The position numbers and the translations under genes are program-made. This document shows, in pieces, positions 24,806 to 35,041 of a stretch of 64,000 bases of DNA. Under the pieces are notes generated by a model. The model searched no databases. It saw only the letters and a list, made by a program, of their open reading frames with translations, and was not told where the DNA came from. How positions within the stretch are numbered: position 1 is the stretch's first letter; the number at the start of each line of letters is the position of its first letter. The DNA is from Clostridiales bacterium (GTDB lineage: Bacteria; Bacillota; Clostridia; Christensenellales; Aristaeellaceae): positions 1 through 64,000 of the forward strand of contig JAAYDR010000014.1 of NCBI GenBank assembly GCA_012729115.1, given 5' to 3'.

Positions 24806-27334
24806 ATGAAACAACTTTCTCTGAACGGCTTGTGGCGCATGGGCACCCTGGGGGAATCCTGGGAAATCGACGCCCAGGTTCCCGGCTCGGTCTATCACGA
24901 TTTGCTCACAGCAGGCCGCATGCCCGACCCCTTTTACCGGGAAAATGAGCTGGAGGTCTTTCCCCTGATGGAGAAGGACTACCGCTATTACCGCACCTTT
25001 CAGGCGGACGAGGCGCTGCTTGCCTGCGATGCCCTGCTGCTGCGCTGCGAGGGGCTGGACACCCTGGCGGAAATACGCCTCAATGATGAAACCGTGGCCC
25101 GGGTGGACAACATGCACCGCACCTGGGAGTTTGACGTAAGCGAGCTGGTCCGTTTGGGGGAGAACCGGTTGGAGATCCTCTTTTTCTCTCCCCTGCGATA
25201 CATCGCCCGGGAATGGGACAAGCGGCCCTCCTGGGGCAGCACGGATGCCACCCCCGGCTTTCAGCACCTGCGCAAGGCCCATTGCATGTTTGGCTGGGAC
25301 TGGGGCCCGCGTCTCCCGGACGCGGGCATCTGGCGGAACATCTCCCTGCTGGGGGTGGAGAAGGCCCGTCTGAGCGGCGTGCAGGTCCTCCAGGAGCATG
25401 GGGAGGGCAAGGTGCTGCTGAGCATTGAGCCGGAACTGGAAACCTACGCCCTGGGCACTCAAAGCGCCCTGGAGTTTACCGTCACCGTCACCGGGCCGGA
25501 TGGCCGGGTGTTTACCCCATCCCACAGGGGCGGCCTCACCGTCTCCATCGTGAACCCCGCCCTTTGGTGGCCTTCCGGGTACGGAGACCAGCCCCTTTAT
25601 ACTGTGCGGGTGGAGCTTCTCCACAAGGGGCAGCTCCTGGACGCATGGGAGCGGCGCATTGGCCTGCGCACCCTGGGCATCTCCCGCCAGGAAGACGAAT
25701 GGGGCGAGGAGTTCTGTCACGTGGTGAACGGCCTGAAAATCTTCGCCATGGGCGCGGACTACATCCCCGAGGACAACCTTCTGCCCCGGGTGAACCCCTC
25801 CCGCACCCGGCGCCTGCTGGAGGACGCCAGGCTGGCCCATTTCAACTGCATTCGCGTCTGGGGCGGGGGCTGCTACCCCGATGATTTCTTCTATGACCTG
25901 TGCGACGAGCTGGGCCTGCTGGTCTGGCAGGACTTCATGTATGCCTGCGCCTACTATGACCTGACCCCGGAGTTTGAGCAATCCATCCGGGCCGAGGCTG
26001 TGGACAACATCAAACGTCTGCGCCATCACCCCTCCCTGGCACTGTGGTGCGGGAACAACGAGATGGAAATGTTCCAGCATGACGCCCTGCGCTATGACCA
26101 GACCGAAGCCCTCCTGGCCCCCGGGCAGCCTCATCCCTTCGGACCCCGAAAGCCCAGCCACATGGCCGATTACTTCAAAATGTTCGAATACATCCTGCCC
26201 CAGCTCTGCGGCCGGCTGGATCCCCAGCGGTTTTACTGGCCCGCCTCCCCCTCCAGCGGCGGAGCCTTTGACCGGCCCAATGACCCGGACCGGGGCGACG
26301 TGCACTACTGGGATGTATGGCACGGAGAAAAGCCCTTTACCGAGTACCGGAAGTTTCATTTCCGCTACGCCTCGGAGTTTGGCTTCCAGTCCTTTCCCTG
26401 CCTGGCCACGGTGGAGCAGTTCACCCTGCCCGAGGACCGCAACATTTTCTCCCGGGTTATGGAGCGCCACCAGCGCAACGGGGCGGCCAATGGAAAAATC
26501 CTGAACTACCTGTCCCAGACCTATCTGTACCCCTATGATTTTGACAGCCTGCTGTACGCCTCCCAGCTCTTGCAAGCCGATGCCATCCGCTGCGGTGTGG
26601 AACACTGGCGGCGCTTCCGCGGCCGCTGCATGGGCGCGGTCATCTGGCAGCTGAACGATTGCTGGCCCGTGGCCTCCTGGTCCTCCATCGACTATTATGG
26701 CAGATGGAAGGCGCTGCACTACGCCGCCAAGCGGTTTTTTGCGCCGGTGCTGCTTTCCGCCTGCGAGGAGAACGAGGTGACGCAAAACCCCAGGATCAAT
26801 GAGTTCCGCAGGGAGCCCATTGCCAAAACCGTGGCGCTGTGTGTTACCAACGATACCACCGGCACCGTGTCCGGCCGTGTCCGGTGGGCCCTGAGGTCCG
26901 CTTCGGCCCAGGTGATCCGGGAGGGTTTTACGGACGTGACCGTGGAGCCTCTCAGCGCCCTGTGGCTGCCCAGGATGGACTTTGCCGATGCGGATTTGAC
27001 TTCCCATTATGTGAGCTATGACTGGGAGGTGGAGGGGAAGTGGATTTCCGGCGGAACCGTGCTGTTCTGCGCGCCCAAGCACTTTGGATTTGAGGAGCCG
27101 GGGCTTACGGTACAGGTCCAGGGGGACGAGATTGTGGTGACGGCCAGGGCTTTCGCCCGCTTTGTGGAGATCCGCTCCCAGGATGCGGACATGCTCCTTG
27201 ATGACAATTTCTTTGAAATGAACGGCGGGGAAAGAAGAGTCAAAGTGCTGCGGGGCGAGGCGAAGGGCCTGAGCGTGCGCAGCGCATACAACATCGGAAG
27301 ACAAACACAGGAAACGGAGACGACTGCGCAATGA
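24806..27334 (+). CDS. Glycoside hydrolase family 2, beta-mannosidase type
   Basis: An 842-residue intracellular enzyme (no signal peptide) with the GH2 layout: jelly-roll sugar-binding domain (~1-180), Ig-like domain, TIM barrel (~290-600) and C-terminal Ig-like domains. The acid/base Glu is in WCGNNEMEMF and the nucleophile Glu in YASEFGFQSF. The WDWGPRLPDAGIW segment and the early AQVPGSVYHDLL are characteristic of the beta-mannosidase subgroup rather than beta-galactosidase or beta-glucuronidase. It probably trims manno-oligosaccharides taken up by the neighbouring transporter. The start at 24806 follows GGAGGAATTCCCC. Its stop overlaps the MFS gene by 4 bp (ATGA), so the two are translationally coupled. 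Confidence 0.92.
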   Translation: MKQLSLNGLWRMGTLGESWEIDAQVPGSVYHDLLTAGRMPDPFYRENELEVFPLMEKDYRYYRTFQADEALLACDALLLRCEGLDTLAEIRLNDETVARVDNMHRTWEFDVSELVRLGENRLEILFFSPLRYIAREWDKRPSWGSTDATPGFQHLRKAHCMFGWDWGPRLPDAGIWRNISLLGVEKARLSGVQVLQEHGEGKVLLSIEPELETYALGTQSALEFTVTVTGPDGRVFTPSHRGGLTVSIVNPALWWPSGYGDQPLYTVRVELLHKGQLLDAWERRIGLRTLGISRQEDEWGEEFCHVVNGLKIFAMGADYIPEDNLLPRVNPSRTRRLLEDARLAHFNCIRVWGGGCYPDDFFYDLCDELGLLVWQDFMYACAYYDLTPEFEQSIRAEAVDNIKRLRHHPSLALWCGNNEMEMFQHDALRYDQTEALLAPGQPHPFGPRKPSHMADYFKMFEYILPQLCGRLDPQRFYWPASPSSGGAFDRPNDPDRGDVHYWDVWHGEKPFTEYRKFHFRYASEFGFQSFPCLATVEQFTLPEDRNIFSRVMERHQRNGAANGKILNYLSQTYLYPYDFDSLLYASQLLQADAIRCGVEHWRRFRGRCMGAVIWQLNDCWPVASWSSIDYYGRWKALHYAAKRFFAPVLLSACEENEVTQNPRINEFRREPIAKTVALCVTNDTTGTVSGRVRWALRSASAQVIREGFTDVTVEPLSALWLPRMDFADADLTSHYVSYDWEVEGKWISGGTVLFCAPKHFGFEEPGLTVQVQGDEIVVTARAFARFVEIRSQDADMLLDDNFFEMNGGERRVKVLRGEAKGLSVRSAYNIGRQTQETETTAQ

Positions 27335-28488
27335 TTCTGCTTCTGGTCATCATCTACCTCACCTTTATCGGCCTGGGCCTTCCTGACGCGCTCCTGGGGG
27401 CCTCCTGGCCCACCATGGGTCCGGAACTGAACGCGCCTCTTTCCGCTGCCGGCATTCTCTCCATGATCACCAGCGGAGGAACGGTGATCTCCAGCCTCAT
27501 GAGCGCACGGATGATCCACCGCTTCCGCACCGGCCCCGTCACCATTGTCAGCGTATTGCTCACCGCCCTGGCCTTGCTGGGCTATGTTTTTGCCCCCAGC
27601 TACTGGTGGCTCTGCCTGCTGGCCATTCCCCTGGGCATCGGCGCGGGCTCCATCGACGCGGCGCTGAACAACTACGTGGCCCTGCACTACTCCGCCCTGC
27701 ACATGAACTGGCTCCATTGCTTCTGGGGCGTGGGGGCGACACTGAGCCCCCTGCTGATTGGGGCGGTACTCTCCGGCGGCGGGCACTGGCGCCAGGGGTA
27801 TGGCCTGGTAGCTCTGATGCTGGGCCTGATCACGTTGGTCCTGCTCCTGTCCCTCCCCCTGTGGAAGCGGGGAGACAAGCGTGAGGAGGAAGCGCGGGGC
27901 AAGCCCAAGGCCCTCATCACCAACCGCCAGGCCCTGACAATCCCCGGAATGCCCTACGCGCTGCTGGCCTTCCTGTGCTACTGCGGCCTGGAGGGCACGG
28001 TGGGCCTGTGGGCTGCCAGCTACCTGGTGAACATCCGCGGACTGGACATGGCCACAGCCGCCTCCTGGGCCTCCCTGTACTTTGGCGGCATCACCGCCGG
28101 GCGCTTCCTCTCCGGCTTTGTGGCCATCAAGCTCCCCGGCACGCTGCTGATTCGCATCAGCTGCTGTATGTGCCTTGCGGGGGTCCTCCTTCTCCTGCTG
28201 CCCCTTCCGCTCATGGTGTCCTTTGCGGCCCTGCTGCTGCTGGGTGTGGGCTCGGCCCCCTTTTATCCCAGCATGATCCATGAAACCCCCAAGCGCTTTG
28301 GGAAGGAGGCTTCCCAGGCCGCCATGGGGCTCCAGATGGCAAGCGCCTACATGGGCTCCACCTTTATGCCCCTGATTTTGGGCTTCCTGGCCGGGCAGTT
28401 TTCTCTGACCCTGTGGCCCTGGTTTTTGCTGGCGCTGGTTCTGGGCATGCTGCTGCTCAGCGAGCGCATACCCAAGCGAAGGAAGTAA
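27331..28488 (+). CDS. MFS transporter
   Basis: A 385-residue permease with about 12 hydrophobic segments and short loops, split by a basic cytoplasmic loop (KRGDKREEEARGKPK) after segment six. The pattern resembles the FucP/YbjJ-like branch of major facilitator sugar permeases. It overlaps the mannosidase gene by 4 bp and lies just upstream of a GH3 gene, so an oligosaccharide or aryl-glycoside substrate is likely; direction and specificity are not readable. Confidence 0.85.
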   Translation: MILLLVIIYLTFIGLGLPDALLGASWPTMGPELNAPLSAAGILSMITSGGTVISSLMSARMIHRFRTGPVTIVSVLLTALALLGYVFAPSYWWLCLLAIPLGIGAGSIDAALNNYVALHYSALHMNWLHCFWGVGATLSPLLIGAVLSGGGHWRQGYGLVALMLGLITLVLLLSLPLWKRGDKREEEARGKPKALITNRQALTIPGMPYALLAFLCYCGLEGTVGLWAASYLVNIRGLDMATAASWASLYFGGITAGRFLSGFVAIKLPGTLLIRISCCMCLAGVLLLLLPLPLMVSFAALLLLGVGSAPFYPSMIHETPKRFGKEASQAAMGLQMASAYMGSTFMPLILGFLAGQFSLTLWPWFLLALVLGMLLLSERIPKRRK

Positions 28489-28557
28489 TGCCTGAGGATA
28501 TCTGCGCGGCGGACAAAGACCGCTTTTGAGATTTAATTGCACAATGAGGTGGAAGAA

Positions 28558-30837
28558 ATGGACATCAAAAAGACGGTATCCCAAATGACATTGGAAGAAA
28601 AAGCCTCCCTTTGCTCCGGCCTGGATTTCTGGCATACCAAGGGGGTGGAGCGCCTGGGCGTACCTTCCGTCATGGTGAGCGACGGGCCCCACGGGCTGCG
28701 CAAGCAGGACATGAGCGCCGACCATCTGGGCATCAACGACAGCATCAAAGCCGTATGCTTTCCGGCAGCCTGTGCCACAGCCGCCAGCTTTGACCGGGAG
28801 GCCCTGCGGGAGATGGGCGAGGCCATCGGCGATGCCTGCCAGCATGAGGAAGTGGCCGTTCTGCTGGGCCCGGCGGTGAACATCAAGCGCTCCCCCCTGT
28901 GCGGGCGGAACTTCGAATATTTCAGCGAGGACCCCTACCTGGCCGGGGAGATGGCGACGGCCATTACCCAGGGCATCCAGAGCCGGAACGTGGGCACCAG
29001 CCTGAAGCATTTTGCCCTCAACAACCAGGAGCACCGGCGCATGTCCTCCGACTCCGTGGTGGACGAGCGGACGTTGCGGGAGATCTACCTGACCGCCTTT
29101 GAAACAGTGGTGAAGCAGGCCCGCCCCTGGACCGTGATGTGCTCCTACAACAAGATCAACGGCGAATACGCCTCCCAGAACTACGAGACCCTCACCGGAA
29201 TTCTCCGGGAGGAATGGGGCTTTGACGGGTATGTGGTCAGCGACTGGGGCGCGGTGAGCGACCGGGTAAAGGGCCTGGCAGCCGGGCTGGAACTGGAAAT
29301 GCCCGCTTCCGACGGTGTCAATGACCGGCGGATCGTGGAAGCCGTCAAGGAAGGTGTCCTGGACGAGGCTGTGCTGGACAAGGCGGTGGAGCGGATGCTA
29401 ACCGTGCATCAGCGATACCTGGAAAACAGGAAGCCCGAAACCCCCTGGGACAAGGAAGCCCAGCATGAACTGGCCCGGCGGATCGCGGCCGAGTGCATGG
29501 TGCTGCTGAAGAACCAGGATGACATTCTGCCCCTCACACCGGGAGACAGGATTGCGGTCATCGGCAAGTTCGCCAAGGACCCCCGGTACCAGGGCGGCGG
29601 CAGCTCCCACATCAACGCCTTCAAGGAGACCAGCCTGATGGACGCCCTTGACGGCGTGCCGGGAATCACCTATGCCCAGGGCTATGATTTTGTAACGGAG
29701 GAGCCGGACGAGGCCCTCATCGCCCAGGCTGTCCAGGCAGCCCGGGAAGCCCAGGTGGCCGTGGTGGTGGCCGGGCTGCCCGACGACTTTGAGAGCGAGG
29801 GCTATGACCGAACCCACCTGAACATGCCTGCCTGCCAAAACCTGCTGATTGAGCGGGTGGCGGAGGCCAACCCCAATACCGTGGTGGTGCTCTACAACGG
29901 CTCCCCCGTGCTGATGCCCTGGCTTTCCCAGGTGAAGGCCGTGGTGGAGGCCTACCTGGGCGGCCAGGCCGTGGGCGGGGCCACCCGGGACATCCTATTT
30001 GGGCAGGTGAACCCCTGCGGCCGCCTGCCGGAGACCTTCCCCCAGAAGCTGGCCCACAACCCCTCCTATCTCTCCTACGGCGGGGAGGGAAACCACGCCC
30101 CCTACCAGGAGGGTGTGTTTGTAGGGTACCGGTACTATGGTAAAAAGGAAATTGAGCCCCTCTTCCCCTTTGGCTTTGGCCTGAGTTACACCCGCTTTGC
30201 CTACGATAACCTGCGCACCAGCGCGGACAGTATGCTGGATACGGGCATCCTCACCGTACAGGTGGATGTGACCAATGTAGGCCGGATGGCGGGCAAAGAA
30301 GTGGTCCAGCTCTACGTGAGGGATGTGGAAAGCACCGTGTTCCGCCCTGTGCGGGAACTGAAGGGCTTTGTCAAGCTCTCCCTCCAGCCCGGAGAGACAA
30401 AGACCGCCACCTTCACCCTGGACAAGCGCGCCTTTGCCTATTGGAACACCCGGATTCACGACTGGCACGTGGAAAGTGGAGACTTTGTGATTGAGATTGG
30501 CCAAAGCAGCGCCCATATTGTTGCCAGCGTCCAAGTGACGGTGGAGAGCACCGTGAAGCTGCCCCAGCACTTTACGATGGACAGCATCTTCCTGGATCTG
30601 ATGAAGGATGAGCGGGCCCGCCAGATGCTGGTGCCCCTGATGGCAGCTGTGAATGAAAGCTTTGGCATCTCCACGGCAGAGGATTCCCGCAGTGAGGTGG
30701 CTGCCAGCGCCATCACCCCCGCCATGCTGGAGGCCATGGTCCGGTATTCGCCGCTGAGAAGCCTGCTGAGCTTTGCACCGGGAAAAGTGACCTACGAACA
30801 GCTGGTGGAGATGGTGGATGCGCTCAACCGGGGGTAG
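28558..30837 (+). CDS. Glycoside hydrolase family 3, beta-glucosidase type
   Basis: A 759-residue three-domain GH3 enzyme: TIM barrel (~1-310) with the nucleophile Asp in VVSDWGAV, an alpha/beta sandwich (~330-560) and a C-terminal fibronectin-III-like domain (SYTRFAYDNL onward). KHF and NNQEHRRM provide the usual Lys-His substrate contacts. No signal peptide and no PA14 insert. It probably releases glucose from beta-linked oligosaccharides in the cytoplasm. The start at 28558 has GAGGTGGAAG upstream. The bidirectional terminator at 30863 follows. Confidence 0.93.
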   Translation: MDIKKTVSQMTLEEKASLCSGLDFWHTKGVERLGVPSVMVSDGPHGLRKQDMSADHLGINDSIKAVCFPAACATAASFDREALREMGEAIGDACQHEEVAVLLGPAVNIKRSPLCGRNFEYFSEDPYLAGEMATAITQGIQSRNVGTSLKHFALNNQEHRRMSSDSVVDERTLREIYLTAFETVVKQARPWTVMCSYNKINGEYASQNYETLTGILREEWGFDGYVVSDWGAVSDRVKGLAAGLELEMPASDGVNDRRIVEAVKEGVLDEAVLDKAVERMLTVHQRYLENRKPETPWDKEAQHELARRIAAECMVLLKNQDDILPLTPGDRIAVIGKFAKDPRYQGGGSSHINAFKETSLMDALDGVPGITYAQGYDFVTEEPDEALIAQAVQAAREAQVAVVVAGLPDDFESEGYDRTHLNMPACQNLLIERVAEANPNTVVVLYNGSPVLMPWLSQVKAVVEAYLGGQAVGGATRDILFGQVNPCGRLPETFPQKLAHNPSYLSYGGEGNHAPYQEGVFVGYRYYGKKEIEPLFPFGFGLSYTRFAYDNLRTSADSMLDTGILTVQVDVTNVGRMAGKEVVQLYVRDVESTVFRPVRELKGFVKLSLQPGETKTATFTLDKRAFAYWNTRIHDWHVESGDFVIEIGQSSAHIVASVQVTVESTVKLPQHFTMDSIFLDLMKDERARQMLVPLMAAVNESFGISTAEDSRSEVAASAITPAMLEAMVRYSPLRSLLSFAPGKVTYEQLVEMVDALNRG

Positions 30838-30862
30838 GTCCCAAGGGATATTGCATGCAGTC

Positions 30863-30896
30863 AAAAGGAGCCGCCAGCGGATGCAGCGGCTCCTTT
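30863..30896. terminator. Bidirectional intrinsic terminator
   Basis: AAAGGAGCCGC (30864-30874) and GCGGCTCCTTT (30886-30896) form a perfect 11-bp stem between the convergent GH3 gene (+) and rpoD (-). A-rich on one side and T-rich on the other. Confidence 0.8.
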
Positions 30897-30959
30897 GCAT
30901 GGGATGCACAGGAAGAAATTCCCTTGTATGTATCAATGGATGTTCGGGGGCCTATCCCT

Positions 30960-32051
30960 TTAGTCCAGATAATCCTTCAGCTTCTTGCTCCTGCTGGGGT
31001 GCCTGAGCTTGCGCAGCGCCTTGGCCTCAATCTGCCGGATACGCTCCCTGGTGACTTTAAACACCCGGCCGACCTCCTCCAGGGTACGCTGATGCCCGTC
31101 ATCCAGCCCAAACCGGAGCCTGAGCACCTTCTCCTCCCTGGGGGTGAGGCTGTCCAGCACATCCATGAGCTGTTCCTTCATCAGGGTAAAGCTGGCGGCA
31201 TCCGCCGGGGCGGGGGCATCCTCATCGGGGATGAAATCTCCCAGGTGACTGTCCTCCTCCTCGCCGATGGGAGTCTCCAAAGACACGGGCTCCTGGGCGA
31301 TCTTGATGATCTCCCGCACCTTGCTTTCGGAGATGTTCATCACATAGGCGATTTCGTCAGGGGTGGGCTCCCGGCCGTATTCCTGCAGAAGCTGCCTGGA
31401 GACGCGGATGAGCTTGTTGATGGTTTCCACCATGTGAACGGGAATGCGGATGGTGCGGGCCTGGTCTGCAATGGCCCGGGTGATGGCCTGGCGAATCCAC
31501 CAGGTGGCATAGGTGGAAAACTTGTAGCCCTTGCGGTAGTCAAACTTGTCCACCGCCTTGATGAGGCCCAGGTTCCCTTCCTGAATCAGGTCCAGAAACA
31601 GCATCCCCCGCCCCACGTACCGCTTGGCGATGGACACCACCAGGCGCAGGTTGGCCTCGGTAAGCTTGGCCTTGGCGTCCTCGTCGCCCTCTTCCATGCG
31701 CTTGGCGATCTCGATTTCCTCCTCGGCGGTAAGCAGAGGCACCTTGCCGATCTCCTTGAGGTACATGCGCACAGGGTCGTCAATGCTGACGCCCTCGGGC
31801 ACGGACAGGTCGATCTTTTCCGGCTCCACCAGCTCTTCCGCGGGCACGGGATCAAACTCGTTGATCACATCAACGCCCATGTTTTCCAGCGTTTCGTAAA
31901 TCTTACTCATCTGGTCGGCGTCGATTTCCAGCTCCATGGCCTGATTGGCCACCTCGTCCCGGGTGACCGCGCCCTTGGCCTTGGCATCCTCGTATAATTC
32001 GTTGAGTTTCAGCTTGATCGCCTCGGGCGACTGGTGACTGCTCAACTTCAT
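30960..32051 (-). CDS. rpoD: Primary RNA polymerase sigma factor (sigma-A/RpoD)
   Basis: About 363 residues, the short Firmicute form. Region 1.1-like N-terminus, [17 protein letters not shown] (1.2), region 2 with [27 protein letters not shown] and [18 protein letters not shown] (2.3-2.4, -10 recognition), region 3, and region 4.2 ([20 protein letters not shown]) for the -35 box. It explains the sigma-A promoters seen across the window. AAGGAG sits only two bases before the ATG at 32051 but eight bases before an in-frame TTG at 32045, so the true start may be the TTG. It is downstream of dnaG by 24 nt, the classic macromolecular-synthesis order. Confidence 0.97.
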   Translation of the reverse strand: MKLSSHQSPEAIKLKLNELYEDAKAKGAVTRDEVANQAMELEIDADQMSKIYETLENMGVDVINEFDPVPAEELVEPEKIDLSVPEGVSIDDPVRMYLKEIGKVPLLTAEEEIEIAKRMEEGDEDAKAKLTEANLRLVVSIAKRYVGRGMLFLDLIQEGNLGLIKAVDKFDYRKGYKFSTYATWWIRQAITRAIADQARTIRIPVHMVETINKLIRVSRQLLQEYGREPTPDEIAYVMNISESKVREIIKIAQEPVSLETPIGEEEDSHLGDFIPDEDAPAPADAASFTLMKEQLMDVLDSLTPREEKVLRLRFGLDDGHQRTLEEVGRVFKVTRERIRQIEAKALRKLRHPSRSKKLKDYLD

Positions 32052-32075
32052 CACTCCTTCACATGGAAACACCGG

Positions 32076-33821
32076 TTATTTGGAGTGCCTTCGCATCTCC
32101 GTCAGTTGCTTGGCGATTTCAAAGGCCCGCAGGCTGTGGGCATGTTGCTCCTCCTGGGGCAGGTTGGGCAAGCTTTCTTCAATGCGCTTCAGCTCCCCCT
32201 CCAGCTTGCTCAGGCGCATCTTGCGCAGGCATTCCTGGGCCATCCGCATCAGGGCCTCGTCGTCGCCCTGGGTATCGATGCTGAGGATCTGGCCGACCAG
32301 GCTGCGGCTCTGGTCGTCGCTTTGCCGTTCCATCAGAGCCGCTGCGCTTTCCCCGGCACTCAGGCCCTCGCAAAGGGAACGAAGCAGCGGATCCTCAAAA
32401 ACCTCGGGGGTTACGCATCCGGCAGGGAGGCGGCCCGTGGCGTAGACCGCCAGCAGCGTGCAGGCGGGCCAATCCACAGAAGCCGACACTTTCGCTTTTT
32501 GTTGAAAGCCTTCCCTTTTCTCGGCTTTTGTATGCTTTGGGAACGGCGTGATCCCAATTTGGGCCATCAGCACCTCGCGGGAAAACCCGCTTTCCAGGGA
32601 AAGCCGTTTGAGGTAATTCTCCAGCTCCACCGGCTCTCCTACGGCTTTGAGCACCTTGGCACAGGCCTTGGCATAGTTCACGCGCCCCTCCTCGGTGCTC
32701 ATGTCGTGGTTTTCCTTTTCCCGCAGCATCCGGTACAGGACGCCGGAGATGGGCTTCAAGGCCTCAAAGGCCTCCCGGCCCTTCTGGCGGATAAACTCGT
32801 CGGGATCCAGGCCGCCGGGAAAATCCAGCACCTTTACAGGAACCCGCTCCGCCTCCAGCACCTCCAGGCCCCGCAGAATAGCCTTCTGACCGGCCTTGTC
32901 CCCGTCATAGGCCAGGTGTACCTCCGGGGCATACCGATTCAGCAGCCTGGCCTGCTCCGGTGTCAGCGCGGTGCCCAGAGTGGCGGCCACCCCTTCCACG
33001 CCGTATTGGGAGAGCGCTACCACGTCCATGTACCCCTCCACCAGAATCACCCGTGCAAGCCCTCTGGTTTTTCGCAGCAGATTGGCTGCGTACACGGTAA
33101 ACCGCTTGTTGAAGGCCACGGTGTCGGAGGTGTTCAGGTACTTGGGCATGGCATCGCCCATGGCCCGGCCGCCAAAGCCGAGCACATTGCCGTAGGCGTC
33201 GATGATGGGAAACATCACACGGTTGCGGAACATGTCAAAGGCCCGGCCATTTTTTTCCAGCATCAGGCCGCTCTGAAGAAGTTCCGCCTTGGTAAATCCT
33301 TGTTGCATCAGGGTTTCACAAACCTTGGGCTTTGCGGGGGCCGCCCCGATGCCAAAGCGCCGGATCACCCCGTCGTTCAGCCCCCGTCCTTTGAGATAGG
33401 CGAGAATCTCCTCGCCCTCCTGCTCCCACAAATGCTGATGATACAATCGGGCGGCTGCCTGGTTGGCCTGGTATACGCGCTCTTTGAGCGACCGGCGCAT
33501 TTCATAGGCAGGGTCATTTTGCATCTGGGGAAGGGGCATGTGGAGCTGCTCGGCCAGAAAGGCCACCGCCTCCGCAAAGGACAGGCGCTCGATTTCCATC
33601 ACGAACTGAATGACGCTGCCCCCAGCTTTGCAGCCAAAACAGTGGTAAAGCTGCTTTTGCTCGTCTACAGAGAAGGAGGGAGCGGTTTCGTTGTGAAACG
33701 GGCACAGACCTGTGAATCTATGCCCGTTCTTCTTCAAGGGCACATAGGAGGACACGATTTTCACGATGTCCGCCCGAGCCCGCAACTCGTCCAGCCACGC
33801 GGTTGGGAACCTGCCTGCCAT
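32076..33821 (-). CDS. dnaG: DNA primase
   Basis: A 581-residue primase. The CHC2 zinc finger (CPFH...CFGCKAGG, residues ~40-64), the catalytic core with RVMFPI and GFGGRAMGD, and the TOPRIM acidic residues (LVEGYMDVV; AYDGDKAGQ) are intact. The C-terminal helicase-binding part is short and divergent, as usual. It synthesises replication primers. It lies between dgt and rpoD on the minus strand, and GGATGGGTGAACAACC precedes the ATG. Confidence 0.97.
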   Translation of the reverse strand: MAGRFPTAWLDELRARADIVKIVSSYVPLKKNGHRFTGLCPFHNETAPSFSVDEQKQLYHCFGCKAGGSVIQFVMEIERLSFAEAVAFLAEQLHMPLPQMQNDPAYEMRRSLKERVYQANQAAARLYHQHLWEQEGEEILAYLKGRGLNDGVIRRFGIGAAPAKPKVCETLMQQGFTKAELLQSGLMLEKNGRAFDMFRNRVMFPIIDAYGNVLGFGGRAMGDAMPKYLNTSDTVAFNKRFTVYAANLLRKTRGLARVILVEGYMDVVALSQYGVEGVAATLGTALTPEQARLLNRYAPEVHLAYDGDKAGQKAILRGLEVLEAERVPVKVLDFPGGLDPDEFIRQKGREAFEALKPISGVLYRMLREKENHDMSTEEGRVNYAKACAKVLKAVGEPVELENYLKRLSLESGFSREVLMAQIGITPFPKHTKAEKREGFQQKAKVSASVDWPACTLLAVYATGRLPAGCVTPEVFEDPLLRSLCEGLSAGESAAALMERQSDDQSRSLVGQILSIDTQGDDEALMRMAQECLRKMRLSKLEGELKRIEESLPNLPQEEQHAHSLRAFEIAKQLTEMRRHSK

Positions 33822-33927
33822 GGTTGTTCACCCATCCTATTCATTCGCCGGATGCTCCTACATTCCTGCAACGCGCCCCAACATTTTCAACATGAAACCG
33901 TAAAATCGGCCCGAAACGGACAAAACC

Positions 33928-34932
33928 TCATCTTTTGGGGAAGGCGTTGGGCACGAAAATCTCGGTGAACTGGTCGATGGCATACCGGTCCGTCATGCAG
34001 GCCAGAAAGTCGCACACAGCCTGCTGGATGCCCTCGGTGAAGGCGATTTCCAGATATTCCCCCGGCATCTGCTCCGGGTGCTCCTGGTAGTGGGCAAAGA
34101 GCGCCGTGAGCACCGCGTCGCAGCGCTCCTCCTCCTGCTTGCGCCAGTCGTCATGGTAGACCTTCTCAAAGAGGAAATCCCGCAGTTCTTCACTGGCATC
34201 CCGGATGTCCGGAGACATGGTAATTTCAGGTTTTCCCCTGCTGCTTTTGATAATGTCCAGGATCATGGTGTTGATCCGCTCCCCGTGACTCTCCCCCAGC
34301 ACCATCAGGCAGCTCCGGGGCAGCTCAAAGGGCTTCAAGATCCCCGCGCGGATGGCATCGTCGATGTCGTGGTTGATGTAGGCGATCCGGTCCGCCCGCC
34401 GCACACACCAGCCTTCCAGCGTCTGGGGTTCCCCCTCGCCGCTGTGGTTCATGATGCCGTCCCGCACCTCCCAGGTCAGGTTCAGCCCCTTGCCGTCGTT
34501 TTCCAGCTTATCCACCATGCGCAGGCTTTGGACGTTGTGGGCAAAGCCGCCGGGCATCAACCGATTCAGCGTGGCTTCCCCGATGTGACCAAAGGGGGTG
34601 TGCCCCAGGTCGTGGCCCAGGGCCACGGCCTCCGCCAGATCCTCATTCAGTCGCAGGGCCCGGGCCAGGGTCCGCGCCACCTGGGACACCTCCAGGGTAT
34701 GGGTGAGCCGGGTGCGGTAATGGTCTCCCCGGGGGGAGAGAAATACCTGGGTTTTGTATTTCAGCCTGCGGAAGCTCTTGCAGTGGATGATGCGGTCCCG
34801 GTCCCGCTGAAAGGCGGTGCGCACCGTGCAGGGGGGAATATCCACAGTGCGGCCACGGGTCTGGGAACTGAGCATGGCATAGGGGGAGAAGAGTTCCTTT
34901 TCCTGCTGCTCCCATTCCTCGCGGATGTTCAT
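33928..34932 (-). CDS. dgt: dGTP triphosphohydrolase-like HD protein
   Basis: A 334-residue member of the deoxyguanosinetriphosphate triphosphohydrolase family. HD-superfamily metal ligands are in RLTHTLEVSQVAR and ALGHDLGHTPFGHIGE, with a distal HDID; the family signature RRLKYKTQVFLSPRGDH is near residue 65. Members cleave dNTPs to deoxynucleosides and triphosphate. It is placed upstream of dnaG-rpoD, as in many Clostridia. AAAGGAGCAACCCG precedes the ATG. Confidence 0.92.
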   Translation of the reverse strand: MNIREEWEQQEKELFSPYAMLSSQTRGRTVDIPPCTVRTAFQRDRDRIIHCKSFRRLKYKTQVFLSPRGDHYRTRLTHTLEVSQVARTLARALRLNEDLAEAVALGHDLGHTPFGHIGEATLNRLMPGGFAHNVQSLRMVDKLENDGKGLNLTWEVRDGIMNHSGEGEPQTLEGWCVRRADRIAYINHDIDDAIRAGILKPFELPRSCLMVLGESHGERINTMILDIIKSSRGKPEITMSPDIRDASEELRDFLFEKVYHDDWRKQEEERCDAVLTALFAHYQEHPEQMPGEYLEIAFTEGIQQAVCDFLACMTDRYAIDQFTEIFVPNAFPKR

Positions 34933-35041
34933 CGGGTTGCTCCTTTGCGGATTGACTGTGGGTGCTGCACAAAAGGCACACCCTTATTGGGTATATACCA
35001 TGCGCGGGAGGGTTTCTCCTCTTTTGCAGGCCTGATCTCCT

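Noticed and set aside
32034-33968. 644-codon plus-strand frame across dnaG
   Set aside because: Antisense to primase with intact motifs; the translation has no domain character.
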